14,153 bases of DNA from assembly GCA_035642125.1 (NCBI GenBank), contig DASQSZ010000064.1:1-14153 (forward strand). Reading direction: 5' to 3'. Positions 1-7,150 of this stretch are shown here, piece after piece. The position numbers were made by a program, and so were the translations under genes. Source of the stretch: CALAED01 sp937891035. GTDB lineage: Bacteria > Actinomycetota > Actinomycetes > Streptosporangiales > Streptosporangiaceae. Below the pieces are notes generated by a model, which was not told the origin of the DNA, did not search any database, and saw only the letters and a program-made list of their open reading frames with translations. Each line of letters starts with the position of its first letter. Within the stretch, counting starts at the first letter, position 1.

Positions 1-1
1 C

Positions 2-172
2 GTCGGCGGTCCCGACCCCCGGATGGTCGCGGAGATGCGACGTCTTCAGCGGCGAGTCCGGGATCTGGAGGCCGAGCTCGTACGGCTCCAGGCGGAGAAC
101 GACGCTCTGGCCACGACTCAGGATGATCTGGTTACCCTGAGCTCGCCGGACCGCGAACCGGCGCTGACGTAA
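2..172 (+). CDS. 3' end of a short coiled-coil protein, function unknown (partial)
   Basis: An open frame enters from the left edge in frame 2 and ends at TAA 170-172, giving 56 visible residues. The visible part is rich in charged residues and leucine. It contains a heptad-like stretch (L-x2-R-V-R-D-L-E-A-E-L-V-R-L-Q-A-E-N) typical of a coiled coil, then a short polar tail ending in ...REPALT. A strong intrinsic terminator follows 27 bp after the stop, which supports a genuine gene end. The N-terminus is outside the window. An internal ATG at 23 would also allow a complete 49-residue protein, but it has no obvious ribosome binding site. I do not recognise the family; small actinobacterial coiled-coil proteins of this kind are common. 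Confidence 0.6.
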   Translation, partial: VGGPDPRMVAEMRRLQRRVRDLEAELVRLQAENDALATTQDDLVTLSSPDREPALT

Positions 173-199
173 ATCGTCCGCGCCACACCTTACACATAG

Positions 200-230
200 G
201 GGACGCCGCGATGGCGTCCCTTTTGTTTTG
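200..230 (+). terminator. Rho-independent terminator
   Basis: A perfect 8-bp stem, GGGACGCC (200-207) with GGCGTCCC (213-220), encloses a 5-base loop. It is followed directly by TTTTGTTTTG (221-230). Position and strand fit termination of the coiled-coil gene ending at 172. It insulates smc from upstream transcription. Confidence 0.9.
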
Positions 231-250
231 AGCATATTTACCACGATAAT
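223..250 (+). promoter_or_regulatory. Candidate promoter upstream of smc (weak)
   Basis: The stretch 221-297 is AT-rich against a very GC-rich background. It holds GATAAT (245-250), five of six matches to the -10 consensus, with TTGTTT (223-228) 16 bp upstream as a poor -35. The element overlaps the T-tract of the terminator. If used, it gives an untranslated leader of more than 300 nt before smc. Other AT-rich hexamers nearby could serve instead. Confidence 0.3.
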
Positions 251-434
251 CGGATTCTTTACCGAACTTGTTCCGGCTTTTTCAAAGTATGAAAACGGTT
301 GCCGAACAAGGTCTGTCACCTACGTGTCCGCAGGTACGACTGGGTGTGATGGACGAGGGCCGGTGGCGTGCCACTCCCGGCAAGTCGGCCGCGCCGGTGG
401 GTTGATCATGGCAGATTGGTAGAGAGCGGGCGTG

Positions 435-466
435 GATACCGCATCTGCGGACCGGCGACCGGTATC
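435..466. repeat. Nested inverted repeat in the smc leader
   Basis: GATACCG (435-441) pairs with CGGTATC (460-466). A second, mutually exclusive hairpin, CCGCA/TGCGG with a 2-base loop, occupies 439-450. It could be an operator or an RNA structure in the smc 5' leader; the sequence alone does not decide. Confidence 0.4.
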
Positions 467-485
467 GTTCGACTGTTCGTGGGGA

Positions 486-532
486 CACCCCTGATGGAGA
501 CGGCCAGGGACCCGCCCTGGGGGCCAGGGGTG
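486..532 (+). promoter_or_regulatory. Stem-loops with alternative pairings just upstream of smc
   Basis: CACCCCTG (486-493) is fully complementary to CAGGGGTG (525-532). Inside, CCAGGG (504-509) pairs with CCCTGG (515-520). The same CCCTGG can instead pair with a second CCAGGG at 524-529, disrupting the outer stem. The structure ends about 35 nt before the smc ribosome binding site, so it could act as a leader switch. The inference is from complementarity only. Confidence 0.4.
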
Positions 533-581
533 CCGGTAGCCCTGTGTGACCCCGAAGGCGAGGCATGAGGAGAGCGCGCGC

Positions 582-3500
582 GTGTACCTCAAGAACCTGA
601 CACTGCGCGGCTTCAAATCCTTCGCGTCCTCCACCACGCTCCGCTTCGAGCCCGGCATCACCTGCGTGGTGGGGCCCAATGGCTCGGGCAAGTCCAACGT
701 CGTCGACGCGCTCGCCTGGGTCATGGGCGAGCAGGGCGCCAAGTCGCTGCGCGGCGGCAAGATGGAGGACGTCATCTTCGCCGGTACGGCCAGCCGGCCG
801 CCGCTCGGCCGGGCCGAGGTCGTCCTCACCATCGACAACTCCGACGGCGCCCTGCCCATCGACTACACCGAGGTGACGATCAGTCGGCTGATGTTCCGCT
901 CCGGGCAGAGCGAGTACTCCATCAACGGCGATCCGTGCCGGCTGCTGGACGTCCAGGAGCTGCTGTCGGACTCCGGCATCGGCCGCGAGATGCACGTCAT
1001 CATCGGGCAGGGCCAGCTCGACGCCGTGCTCAACTCCGGCGCCGAAGGTCGCCGCGCCATCATCGAAGAGGCCGCCGGCGTCCTCAAGCACCGCAAGCGC
1101 AAGGAAAAGGCGCTGCGCAAGCTGGACGCGATGCAGGCCAACCTGACCCGCGTCCAAGACCTCACGGCAGAGCTGCGCCGCCAGCTCAAACCGCTCGGCA
1201 AGCAGGCCGAGATCGCCCGTCGCGCCGCCTTCATCCAGGCCGAGCTGCGCGACGCGCGCGCCCGGCTGCTCGCCGACGACCTGCTCACCCTGCGTACCAA
1301 GCTCGACCAGGAAGCCGCCGACGAGGCCGCCGTCCGCGAGCGGCGCGCCGAGGTCGAGGCGGCGCTGGCCGCCGCCCAGCAGCGCGAGACCGAATTGGAC
1401 GCCGAGGCCGAGGCCGCCGCGCCGGTGCTGGCGCGTGCCCAGGACACCTGGTTCCGGCTGGCCTCGATCTCCGAACGGCTCAAGGGCGTTGCCGAGCTCG
1501 CCCTGGAGCGGCACCGGCACGCCACCGAAGCCCGCTCCGAAGAACGTCGCGGCCGCGATCCGGAGGACATGGAACGCGAGGCCGCCGAGGTACGCGAGCA
1601 GGAGCAAGAGCTGCGTGGCGAGCTCGATGATGCGCGGACGGGGCTGGCACTGGCCGAGCGGGAGCGCGTCGAGGCCGAGAACGTGCTCAAGGGCGAGGAA
1701 CGCCGCCTCGAGGCCGCCGCCAGAGCCGCCGCCGACCGCCGTGAAGGCCTGGCCAGGCTGCGCGGCAACGTCGAGGCGCTGCGCAGCAAGGTGCAGGCGG
1801 CCGAGGCCGAGATCGGCCGGCTCGCCGTCGCCCAGGCGGAAGCCGACCAGCGCGCGCACGTGGCCCAGGCCGACTACGACGCGGCGGACACCCAGGAGAC
1901 GGCCGATCCCGAGCTGATCGCCGCGCACGAACACGCCCAGGACGAGCTGGCTCAGGCCAAGGCCGCCGCCGAAGTGGCGAAGGCGGCCGTCGCCGGACCC
2001 AAGCGGGAGCTCTCCGCCGCCCGGCAGGAGGTGAGCGCGGCCAGGGACGCCGACCAGGCCGCCCAACAGCAGGTCGCCGCGCTGCAGGCCCGCGTCGAGG
2101 CGCTCGAGCTGACCGTCACGACGGCGGCCGACGGCGGCGAGGTCCTCGCGGCGGCGGGGCTCGACGGCGTACTCGGCCCGATGGCCGCGCTGCTCACCGT
2201 GCGGCAGGGCGCCGATACCGCCATCGCGGCCGCCCTCGGCGCCGCCGCCGAGGCGATCGCCGTCACCTCGCTCGCGACCGCCGAGGCGGCGCTCGGCCTG
2301 CTGCGCGCCGAGGACGCCGGGCAGGCCGGCCTGGTGATCAGCGCCGGGCCGCCCGATGGGGCCGGGCCGACTCCTGATGGGGCCGCGCCGCCGGACGGCG
2401 CCGTGCCCGCCGTCGACCTCGTCACGGCGGCCGAACCGGTGCGGGCCGTCGTTCATCACCTGCTCGCCGGCGTCGTCGTCGTGGCCGACCTGGCCACCGC
2501 GGCGTCCGTGGTGCGCGCCGACCCGCGGCTGCGCGCGGTGACCAGACAAGGCGACCTGCTCGGCGCGCACTGGGCGAGCGGCGGCGGCGACGACGCGCAC
2601 GGGCCGCTGCGCATGCGGACCGCGCTCGACGAGACCGTCGCCGCCCTGGCCGAAGCGCGCGAGCGGGCGGCGGCGACCGCGGCGGCGCTGACCGACGCCG
2701 CGGCCGGTGAGGCGCGCGCTCAGGCCGCGCTCGACGCCGCGCAGGCCGCCGCGAATCAGGCACAGTCCGTCGTCGGCGACGCCCAGGCCGCGCTCGACCA
2801 GGTGCGCACCCGGGTGCGCGCGGCCGAGGCCAAGGCCGCGCAGGAGGCCGAGCGGCTGGCCCGGTTGGGCGCCGCGGCGCAAAGCGCGAAGGACGAGGCC
2901 GCCCGGCTGGTCAAGGCGGCCACCGCGGCCGAGGAGTCGCGCGACCGCGACGCGGCGCGGCTGGCCGAGCTGACCGAGCGGCTCGCGGCGGCCGAGGCCG
3001 CGCCGGCCGACGAAACGGCCACCGACACCGACACGGCTCGGCGCGACGAGCTGACCGAGCACTGCCGGGACCTGCGCGAGGCCGAGATGGAAGCGCGTCT
3101 GTCCGTCCGTACCGCCGAGGAACGGGTCACCGCGATCGCCGGCCGGGCCGACGCGCTTGAGCGTGGCGCTCAGCACGAGCGGGCCGAACGCGCCCGCGCG
3201 GCGCAGGCCCGGCGCCGGCGCGAGCGCCAGGCCAGGGTGGCGCGTGCGGTGGCGCTGGGCGCCAACGCGGCGATCGAGCGCATCGAGCTGTCCCTGGCCG
3301 CCGCCGTAGCCGAGCGGGAGTCGGCCGAGCGAGCCCGTACGGCGCGGGAAGAGGAGCTGCGGACGGTCCGCACGCGGGTGCGCGAGTTCGCCGCTCAACT
3401 GGAAAAGCTCGTCAACGTCGTGCACGGCAGCGAGGTCGCGCGCGCCGAGCAGCGGTTGCGGCTTGAGCAGATGGAGACCCGAGCGCTCGAAGAGCTCGGG

Positions 3501-4256
3501 CTCGAGGTCGCCGCGCTGATCGCCGAGTACGGCCCTGACCAGCCCGTACCGCCCGGTCCTGAGGCCGCCGACGGCACGCTGCCCGAGCCGTACGACCGCG
3601 CCGTACAGGAAAAGCGCGCAAGGACGGCCGAGCGGCAGCTGAATCAGCTCGGCAAGGTCAACCCGCTCGCGCTGGAGGAGTTCGCGGCGCTCGAAGAGCG
3701 GCACGCCTTCTTGACCTCCCAGCTCGAAGACCTCAAAAAGACCCGGCGCGACCTGCTGACCGTGGTCAAGGAGGTCGACGAACGGGTCGAGCAGGTGTTC
3801 ACCGCCGCCTACGAGGACACCGCGCGGGAGTTCGAGTCGATTTTCTCCCGGCTGTTCCCCGGCGGCGAGGGCCGGCTGGTGCTCACCGAGCCCGAGGACA
3901 TGCTGACCACCGGTGTCGAGGTCGAAGCGCGGCCGCCGGGCAAGAAGGTCAAGCGATTGTCGCTGCTGTCCGGCGGCGAGCGGTCATTGGTGGCCATCGC
4001 GATCCTGGTTGCCGTCTTCAAGGCCCGGCCGTCGCCGTTCTATGTGCTCGATGAGGTCGAGGCGGCGCTGGATGACACCAACACCCAGCGGCTGCTGCGC
4101 ATCTTCGAGGAGCTGCGCGAGTCCTCGCAGCTGATCATCATCACGCATCAAAAACGCACCATGGAGGGCGCGGACGCGCTCTATGGGGTCAGCATGCGCG
4201 GCGACGGGGTCACTCAGGTGGTCAGCCAGCGACTGCGCGAACACGAACCCGTCTGA
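582..4256 (+). CDS. smc: Chromosome segregation protein SMC
   Basis: Structural maintenance of chromosomes ATPase, 1224 aa. It forms the dimeric coiled-coil core of condensin-like SMC-ScpAB, which compacts and resolves newly replicated chromosomes. Visible parts: Walker A G-P-N-G-S-G-K-S at residues 31-38; Q-loop segment I-I-G-Q-G-Q near 140; long Ala/Glu/Arg-rich coiled coils either side of a hinge at roughly 525-680; signature L-S-G-G-E-R-S at 1129-1135; Walker B F-Y-V-L-D-E with D1157/E1158; and the D-loop A-A-L-D-D-T-N. I chose GTG 582 because the protein then begins V-Y-L-K-N-L-T-L-R-G-F-K-S-F like actinobacterial homologues, and AGGAGAG (568-574) sits 7 nt upstream. The in-frame ATG at 546 lacks this support. 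The hinge carries a Pro/Asp/Gly/Ala-rich insertion at about 589-611. The gene is complete, with no sign of damage. Confidence 0.97.
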   Translation: MYLKNLTLRGFKSFASSTTLRFEPGITCVVGPNGSGKSNVVDALAWVMGEQGAKSLRGGKMEDVIFAGTASRPPLGRAEVVLTIDNSDGALPIDYTEVTISRLMFRSGQSEYSINGDPCRLLDVQELLSDSGIGREMHVIIGQGQLDAVLNSGAEGRRAIIEEAAGVLKHRKRKEKALRKLDAMQANLTRVQDLTAELRRQLKPLGKQAEIARRAAFIQAELRDARARLLADDLLTLRTKLDQEAADEAAVRERRAEVEAALAAAQQRETELDAEAEAAAPVLARAQDTWFRLASISERLKGVAELALERHRHATEARSEERRGRDPEDMEREAAEVREQEQELRGELDDARTGLALAERERVEAENVLKGEERRLEAAARAAADRREGLARLRGNVEALRSKVQAAEAEIGRLAVAQAEADQRAHVAQADYDAADTQETADPELIAAHEHAQDELAQAKAAAEVAKAAVAGPKRELSAARQEVSAARDADQAAQQQVAALQARVEALELTVTTAADGGEVLAAAGLDGVLGPMAALLTVRQGADTAIAAALGAAAEAIAVTSLATAEAALGLLRAEDAGQAGLVISAGPPDGAGPTPDGAAPPDGAVPAVDLVTAAEPVRAVVHHLLAGVVVVADLATAASVVRADPRLRAVTRQGDLLGAHWASGGGDDAHGPLRMRTALDETVAALAEARERAAATAAALTDAAAGEARAQAALDAAQAAANQAQSVVGDAQAALDQVRTRVRAAEAKAAQEAERLARLGAAAQSAKDEAARLVKAATAAEESRDRDAARLAELTERLAAAEAAPADETATDTDTARRDELTEHCRDLREAEMEARLSVRTAEERVTAIAGRADALERGAQHERAERARAAQARRRRERQARVARAVALGANAAIERIELSLAAAVAERESAERARTAREEELRTVRTRVREFAAQLEKLVNVVHGSEVARAEQRLRLEQMETRALEELGLEVAALIAEYGPDQPVPPGPEAADGTLPEPYDRAVQEKRARTAERQLNQLGKVNPLALEEFAALEERHAFLTSQLEDLKKTRRDLLTVVKEVDERVEQVFTAAYEDTAREFESIFSRLFPGGEGRLVLTEPEDMLTTGVEVEARPPGKKVKRLSLLSGGERSLVAIAILVAVFKARPSPFYVLDEVEAALDDTNTQRLLRIFEELRESSQLIIITHQKRTMEGADALYGVSMRGDGVTQVVSQRLREHEPV

Positions 4257-4272
4257 GCACGAACCCGTCTGA
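4242..4272 (+). repeat. 16-bp tandem duplication across the smc stop codon
   Basis: The 15-mer CACGAACCCGTCTGA occurs at 4242-4256 and again at 4258-4272, a period of 16 bp. The first copy encodes the last residues and stop of smc. The second lies outside the gene and repeats the stop triplet. Confidence 0.9.
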
Positions 4273-4403
4273 ACCGCCTAGCCGAGCGCCCGGCCACGCG
4301 GATTAACGCCCTTCAGCCTGCTGTTCCGCGCCGTCGTTCTGCCCGGTCTTACCCTGTTTATCCTGCGCTTTTCAGGCCGCCTGGGGTTCTCATGATCTGG
4401 GAC

Positions 4404-4443
4404 ACAGTATACGATGTCCCGTATCCCAACGACGGTATACTGT
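4404..4443. promoter_or_regulatory. Operon promoter/operator with three 14-bp-spaced GTATAC-like boxes
   Basis: GTATAC (4407-4412), GTATCC (4421-4426) and GTATAC (4435-4440) lie exactly 14 bp apart. The outer two are embedded in a 9-bp inverted repeat, ACAGTATAC (4404-4412) and GTATACTGT (4435-4443). TATACT at 4436-4441 is a good -10 candidate; it would place the transcript start about 10 nt before the gamma start codon, so a bound repressor would block it. The -35 is not obvious. GntR-family regulators of the FadR/FCD type commonly bind short palindromes of this kind. The same 14-bp arrangement recurs upstream of the gntR gene in this window. Confidence 0.7.
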
Positions 4444-4457
4444 CGGGTAGGAGTGCC

Positions 4458-5165
4458 ATGTACCACGAGCTCACGGTCTGGTCTCGGGGCATCATCATGG
4501 ACAAGGAGGCGCGTGACGTCTCCTCCTGCGTCGCGGCGGCGGCGCGCGCGCTTGGGTATTACGCGGAGAACGTCAGCGACTACGTCGACGATCCCGACCG
4601 GACGAACTGCATGGTTCGTCGCTACGCGCGCTTCGGTGACAAGCCCATCGAGGATCGTTTCGTCTACGAGAACCCGCACCCCGATTGGGTCGTCCTCATC
4701 GAGGAGACGATCATCAAGGGGGTCAACTTCCTCCGCACCACCCACCCGGGCGAGGGGGTGCTCGTCGTCAACTCCGCCCGAGACCCCGAGTACCTGCTGA
4801 AGTTCCTGCCCGGTTACATGCGCGAGAAGCTACACAAGCTCGTCGTAGTCGACGCCGTCCGACTGGCCGAGCAGCGCGGCTCCAGCCCGTGGATGTTCAT
4901 CCGCGACCTGTCCGAGCTGGCCTTCGACCGAATGTCGACCGAAGGTGCCGTCGAGCGGCTGGCCATCGGCATGGGCATCGCCGCACCGGTGATCGGCGCG
5001 CTGGTGGCGGCGACCGGCGAGCTGCCGGTCGACGAGGTCGCCAAGGTCGTGGCCGACCGCGACGCCATGTACCGCGGCGCGACCGACCACCGCGTGCTCG
5101 AGGTGAATCCCGCGCCGCCGCCCCAGCCGTCAGCGCCGTCAGCGCCGTCAGCGGCCCCCGCCTAA
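4458..5165 (+). CDS. 2-oxoacid:acceptor oxidoreductase, gamma subunit (oxalate oxidoreductase-like)
   Basis: Gamma subunit (235 aa) of a PFOR/KOR-type ThDP enzyme that oxidatively decarboxylates a 2-oxoacid in the cytoplasm. The subunit identity rests on overall fold-level resemblance (W-V-V-L-I-E-E-T then G-V-L-V-V-N-S-A-R-D-P-E-Y-L-L) and on the genes that follow. The glycine-rich G-x-G-G-Q-G loop usual near the N-terminus is replaced by W-S-R-G-I-I-M-D-K-E-A. The C-terminus is a low-complexity Pro/Ala/Ser tail coded by a 9-bp tandem repeat. I chose ATG 4458 over the in-frame ATG 4392 because TAGGAG (4448-4453) lies just upstream, and because 4392 would place the putative operator inside the gene. 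It is the first gene of the operon, 16 bp before the next. Confidence 0.85.
   Translation: MYHELTVWSRGIIMDKEARDVSSCVAAAARALGYYAENVSDYVDDPDRTNCMVRRYARFGDKPIEDRFVYENPHPDWVVLIEETIIKGVNFLRTTHPGEGVLVVNSARDPEYLLKFLPGYMREKLHKLVVVDAVRLAEQRGSSPWMFIRDLSELAFDRMSTEGAVERLAIGMGIAAPVIGALVAATGELPVDEVAKVVADRDAMYRGATDHRVLEVNPAPPPQPSAPSAPSAAPA
5130..5153 (+). repeat. 9-bp tandem repeat coding (Ser-Ala-Pro)n tail
   Basis: TCAGCGCCG is repeated at 5130-5138 and 5139-5147, with a third, imperfect unit from 5148. It is in frame and extends the gamma subunit C-terminus with Ser-Ala-Pro units. Such in-frame repeats vary in number by slippage, so tail length probably varies between relatives. Confidence 0.8.
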
Positions 5166-5181
5166 TCCCGAGGAGGCATTG

Positions 5182-7062
5182 ATGTCCGTCCGTGGTACGC
5201 GGGTACCGGCCCACCTCCAACTGCCGATCGCGGGGGTGACGCCGCCGCCCACCGAGAAAGACGGGCAGCGGCTCTTCCCGACGGGTAACTTCCGATCGTT
5301 CCGGCCCGTCTACCGCGACAAGACACCGCCCTGCAACAACGCCTGTCCCACGGGTGAGCAGATTCAGAAATATCTGGACTATGTGAAGCACGAGCGCTTC
5401 CTCGACGGCTATCTGACGATCCTCGAGGACAACCCGATGCCGGCGGTGACCGGCCGGGTCTGCTATCACCCGTGCGAGACCGTGTGCAACCGTAAGGACC
5501 ACGACGAGCCGATCGGCATCCGCAACGTCGAGAGGTTCCTCGGCGACCTGGGCCTCAACCTCCCGGAAAGCCCCATCAAGGAGACGCTGCCCGAGCTGTC
5601 CGGCAAGAAGGTGGCGATCATCGGCGCCGGTCCCGCGGGGCTCGCCTGCGCCTACCACCTGCGGCGCCGCGGCCACGCAAGCGTGATCTTCGAGGCCCTG
5701 GAGCAGCCGGGCGGCATGCTGCGCGGCGGCATCCCGCACTGGCACCTGCCAGAGGAGATCCTGAACGCGGAGATCGCCAAGATCGAAGACCTCGGCGGTA
5801 TCGAGATCAGGTGCGGCGTCCGCGTCGGCGAGGATCTGTGCTTCAACGACCTCGTCGAGGAGTACGACGCGGTCTTCCTCGGGCTCGGCCAGGACGTCGG
5901 TCGCCGGCTCGACGTCGAGGGCGCCGATCTGCGCGGTGTCACCGGAGCCCTGGAGTTCTTGCGCGAGGCGGGCCTGGGCCGGCCGGTCAAGGCCGGCCGG
6001 GACGTGCTCGTCATTGGCGGCGGCAACACCGCGTCCGACGCGGCGCGCTCGGCGATCCGGATCGGCGGCGGCCGGGCCAGGATCGTCTCCCTGGAAGCGC
6101 CGGACGAGCTCCTCATCGTCGACGAGGACCTGGAGCAGGGTCGCGACGAAGGCATCGAGTACGTGACCAACGCCTCCCTTGTCCGGGTCCTCGGCGAGAA
6201 CGGCGTCGTCACCGGGGCCGTCCTCTGCGAGGCCAGGCTCAGCAAGGACGCCGACGGCAGAGTGGTCCCCGAACTGGTGCCCGGCACGGAGTACGAGGTC
6301 TCCTGCGACACCGTCATGATCGCGATCGGGCAGGTGCAGCGGCTCGACTGGCTCCCCGACGAGCTGGTGGAACGCGGCCTGATCAAGACCGACGAGTACG
6401 GCAGGGTCGGCGAGCGCGTCTTCGTCGGCGGCGACGTCACCCGCGGCCCGGCCATGGTGGTCGACGCGCTCGGCGACGGCAAGCGCGCCGCGCACAGCAT
6501 CGACGTCATCCTCAGCGGCGAGGAGCCCGCGCCCGGCGAACCTGTCGAAGTCATGCCATACGAGCGGCTCAACCACGCGTACTTCACGCACGCGCTGCGC
6601 ATCGAGGCGCCCATGGCCCCGCCCGCCGAGCGGCGGCGCAGCCAGACGGTCGAGGTCACGCTGGCCTACAGCCGCGAGCAGGCCATGGCGGAGTCCGACC
6701 GGTGCATGAGCTGCGGGGTGTGCAACGGCTGCGACAACTGCTACATCGTCTGTCCCGACGTCAGTGTCGAGCGGGACGCTCGCGAGAACGGGCACTACGG
6801 AATCCGGCTGCCGTACTGCAAGGGCTGCCTCGTGTGCATCCAGGAATGCCCGACCGGATGCCTCGAGAAGGCGCCCGAGATGGACTTCGACGAGCCGGAC
6901 GCGGTGGTCCGCATGGAGACCGCGTTCGCCCCGTACGAAGGCGCGCACGCCGAGCAGTCCGCGCCGATCGCCATGCTCATCGAGGACCAGATCGCGGCCT
7001 ATGACGCCGGCCGCCGCGAATCCATCGGCCCCAACGGTGACGGAGCTGAGGCGAAGTCATGA
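5182..7062 (+). CDS. GltD-like FAD/NAD(P) oxidoreductase fused to delta-type 2x[4Fe-4S] ferredoxin domain
   Basis: Electron-transfer subunit, 626 aa. It probably carries electrons from the ThDP enzyme through Fe-S clusters and FAD to a pyridine nucleotide. Domains: N-terminal Fe-S region as in glutamate synthase small subunit (Cys51, 55, 94, 98, 102); FAD Rossmann motif G-A-G-P-A-G at 148-153; nucleotide Rossmann motif G-G-G-N-T-A at 279-284; and a C-terminal ferredoxin with C511/514/517/520 plus C524-P and C546/549/552/556-P, preceded by an extra C508. The second Rossmann strand ends V-S-L-E-A and lacks the arginine pair typical of NADPH-binding GltD, so NAD(H) is possible. ATG 5182 is preceded by GAGGAGG (5170-5176) with 5-nt spacing. 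Fusion of the delta ferredoxin to the flavoprotein explains why no free delta gene is present. The alpha subunit follows after an 88-bp structured spacer. Confidence 0.9.
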   Translation: MSVRGTRVPAHLQLPIAGVTPPPTEKDGQRLFPTGNFRSFRPVYRDKTPPCNNACPTGEQIQKYLDYVKHERFLDGYLTILEDNPMPAVTGRVCYHPCETVCNRKDHDEPIGIRNVERFLGDLGLNLPESPIKETLPELSGKKVAIIGAGPAGLACAYHLRRRGHASVIFEALEQPGGMLRGGIPHWHLPEEILNAEIAKIEDLGGIEIRCGVRVGEDLCFNDLVEEYDAVFLGLGQDVGRRLDVEGADLRGVTGALEFLREAGLGRPVKAGRDVLVIGGGNTASDAARSAIRIGGGRARIVSLEAPDELLIVDEDLEQGRDEGIEYVTNASLVRVLGENGVVTGAVLCEARLSKDADGRVVPELVPGTEYEVSCDTVMIAIGQVQRLDWLPDELVERGLIKTDEYGRVGERVFVGGDVTRGPAMVVDALGDGKRAAHSIDVILSGEEPAPGEPVEVMPYERLNHAYFTHALRIEAPMAPPAERRRSQTVEVTLAYSREQAMAESDRCMSCGVCNGCDNCYIVCPDVSVERDARENGHYGIRLPYCKGCLVCIQECPTGCLEKAPEMDFDEPDAVVRMETAFAPYEGAHAEQSAPIAMLIEDQIAAYDAGRRESIGPNGDGAEAKS

Positions 7063-7064
7063 GC

Positions 7065-7117
7065 GGCGAGGGGGCTCGCCGAGTGAGCGAAGTGGCTGGC
7101 GAGCCTCTAGGCGAGCC
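7065..7117. repeat. Palindromic intercistronic element
   Basis: GGCGAG-GGGG-CTCGCC (7065-7080) is a perfect 6-bp hairpin. GGCTCGCC (7073-7080) is also complementary to two direct copies of GGCGAGCC at 7098-7105 and 7110-7117, so several stems compete. It fills the gap between the flavoprotein and alpha genes. It could stabilise or attenuate the mRNA, or be a dispersed REP-like repeat. Confidence 0.6.
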
Positions 7118-7150
7118 GGCCGCGTAGCGAACGAGAAGGGTGAGCGAGCT

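Larger units (their letters stand above)
173..581. other. Gene-free 409-bp interval before smc
   Basis: No credible gene is seen on either strand: the short frames here lack ribosome binding sites and family resemblance. The interval holds the terminator at 200-230, the AT-rich patch 221-297, and two inverted-repeat regions at 435-466 and 486-532. The smc ribosome binding site lies at 568-574. The acylphosphatase gene often found just upstream of smc in actinobacteria is absent. Confidence 0.6.

Noticed and set aside
282..3704. 1140-residue open frame on the minus strand opposite smc
   Set aside because: It mirrors smc codon by codon, is a low-complexity Gly/Arg/Leu product of GC-rich antisense, and has no domain. 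smc on the plus strand is unmistakable.
4292..4325. Possible terminator after smc (GCGGA ... TCCGC)
   Set aside because: The loop is long, the stem short and no T-tract follows; not strong enough to call.
4897..6948. 683-residue minus-strand frame opposite the gamma and flavoprotein genes
   Set aside because: It is an antisense shadow created by high GC3; it spans two real genes and has no recognisable motif or ribosome binding site.
6764..7150. In-frame upstream extension of the alpha subunit
   Set aside because: It would overlap the 3' end of the flavoprotein gene by 300 bp, and its translation is Arg/Ser/Thr-rich frame-shadow sequence. ATG 7151 begins the family-like protein.
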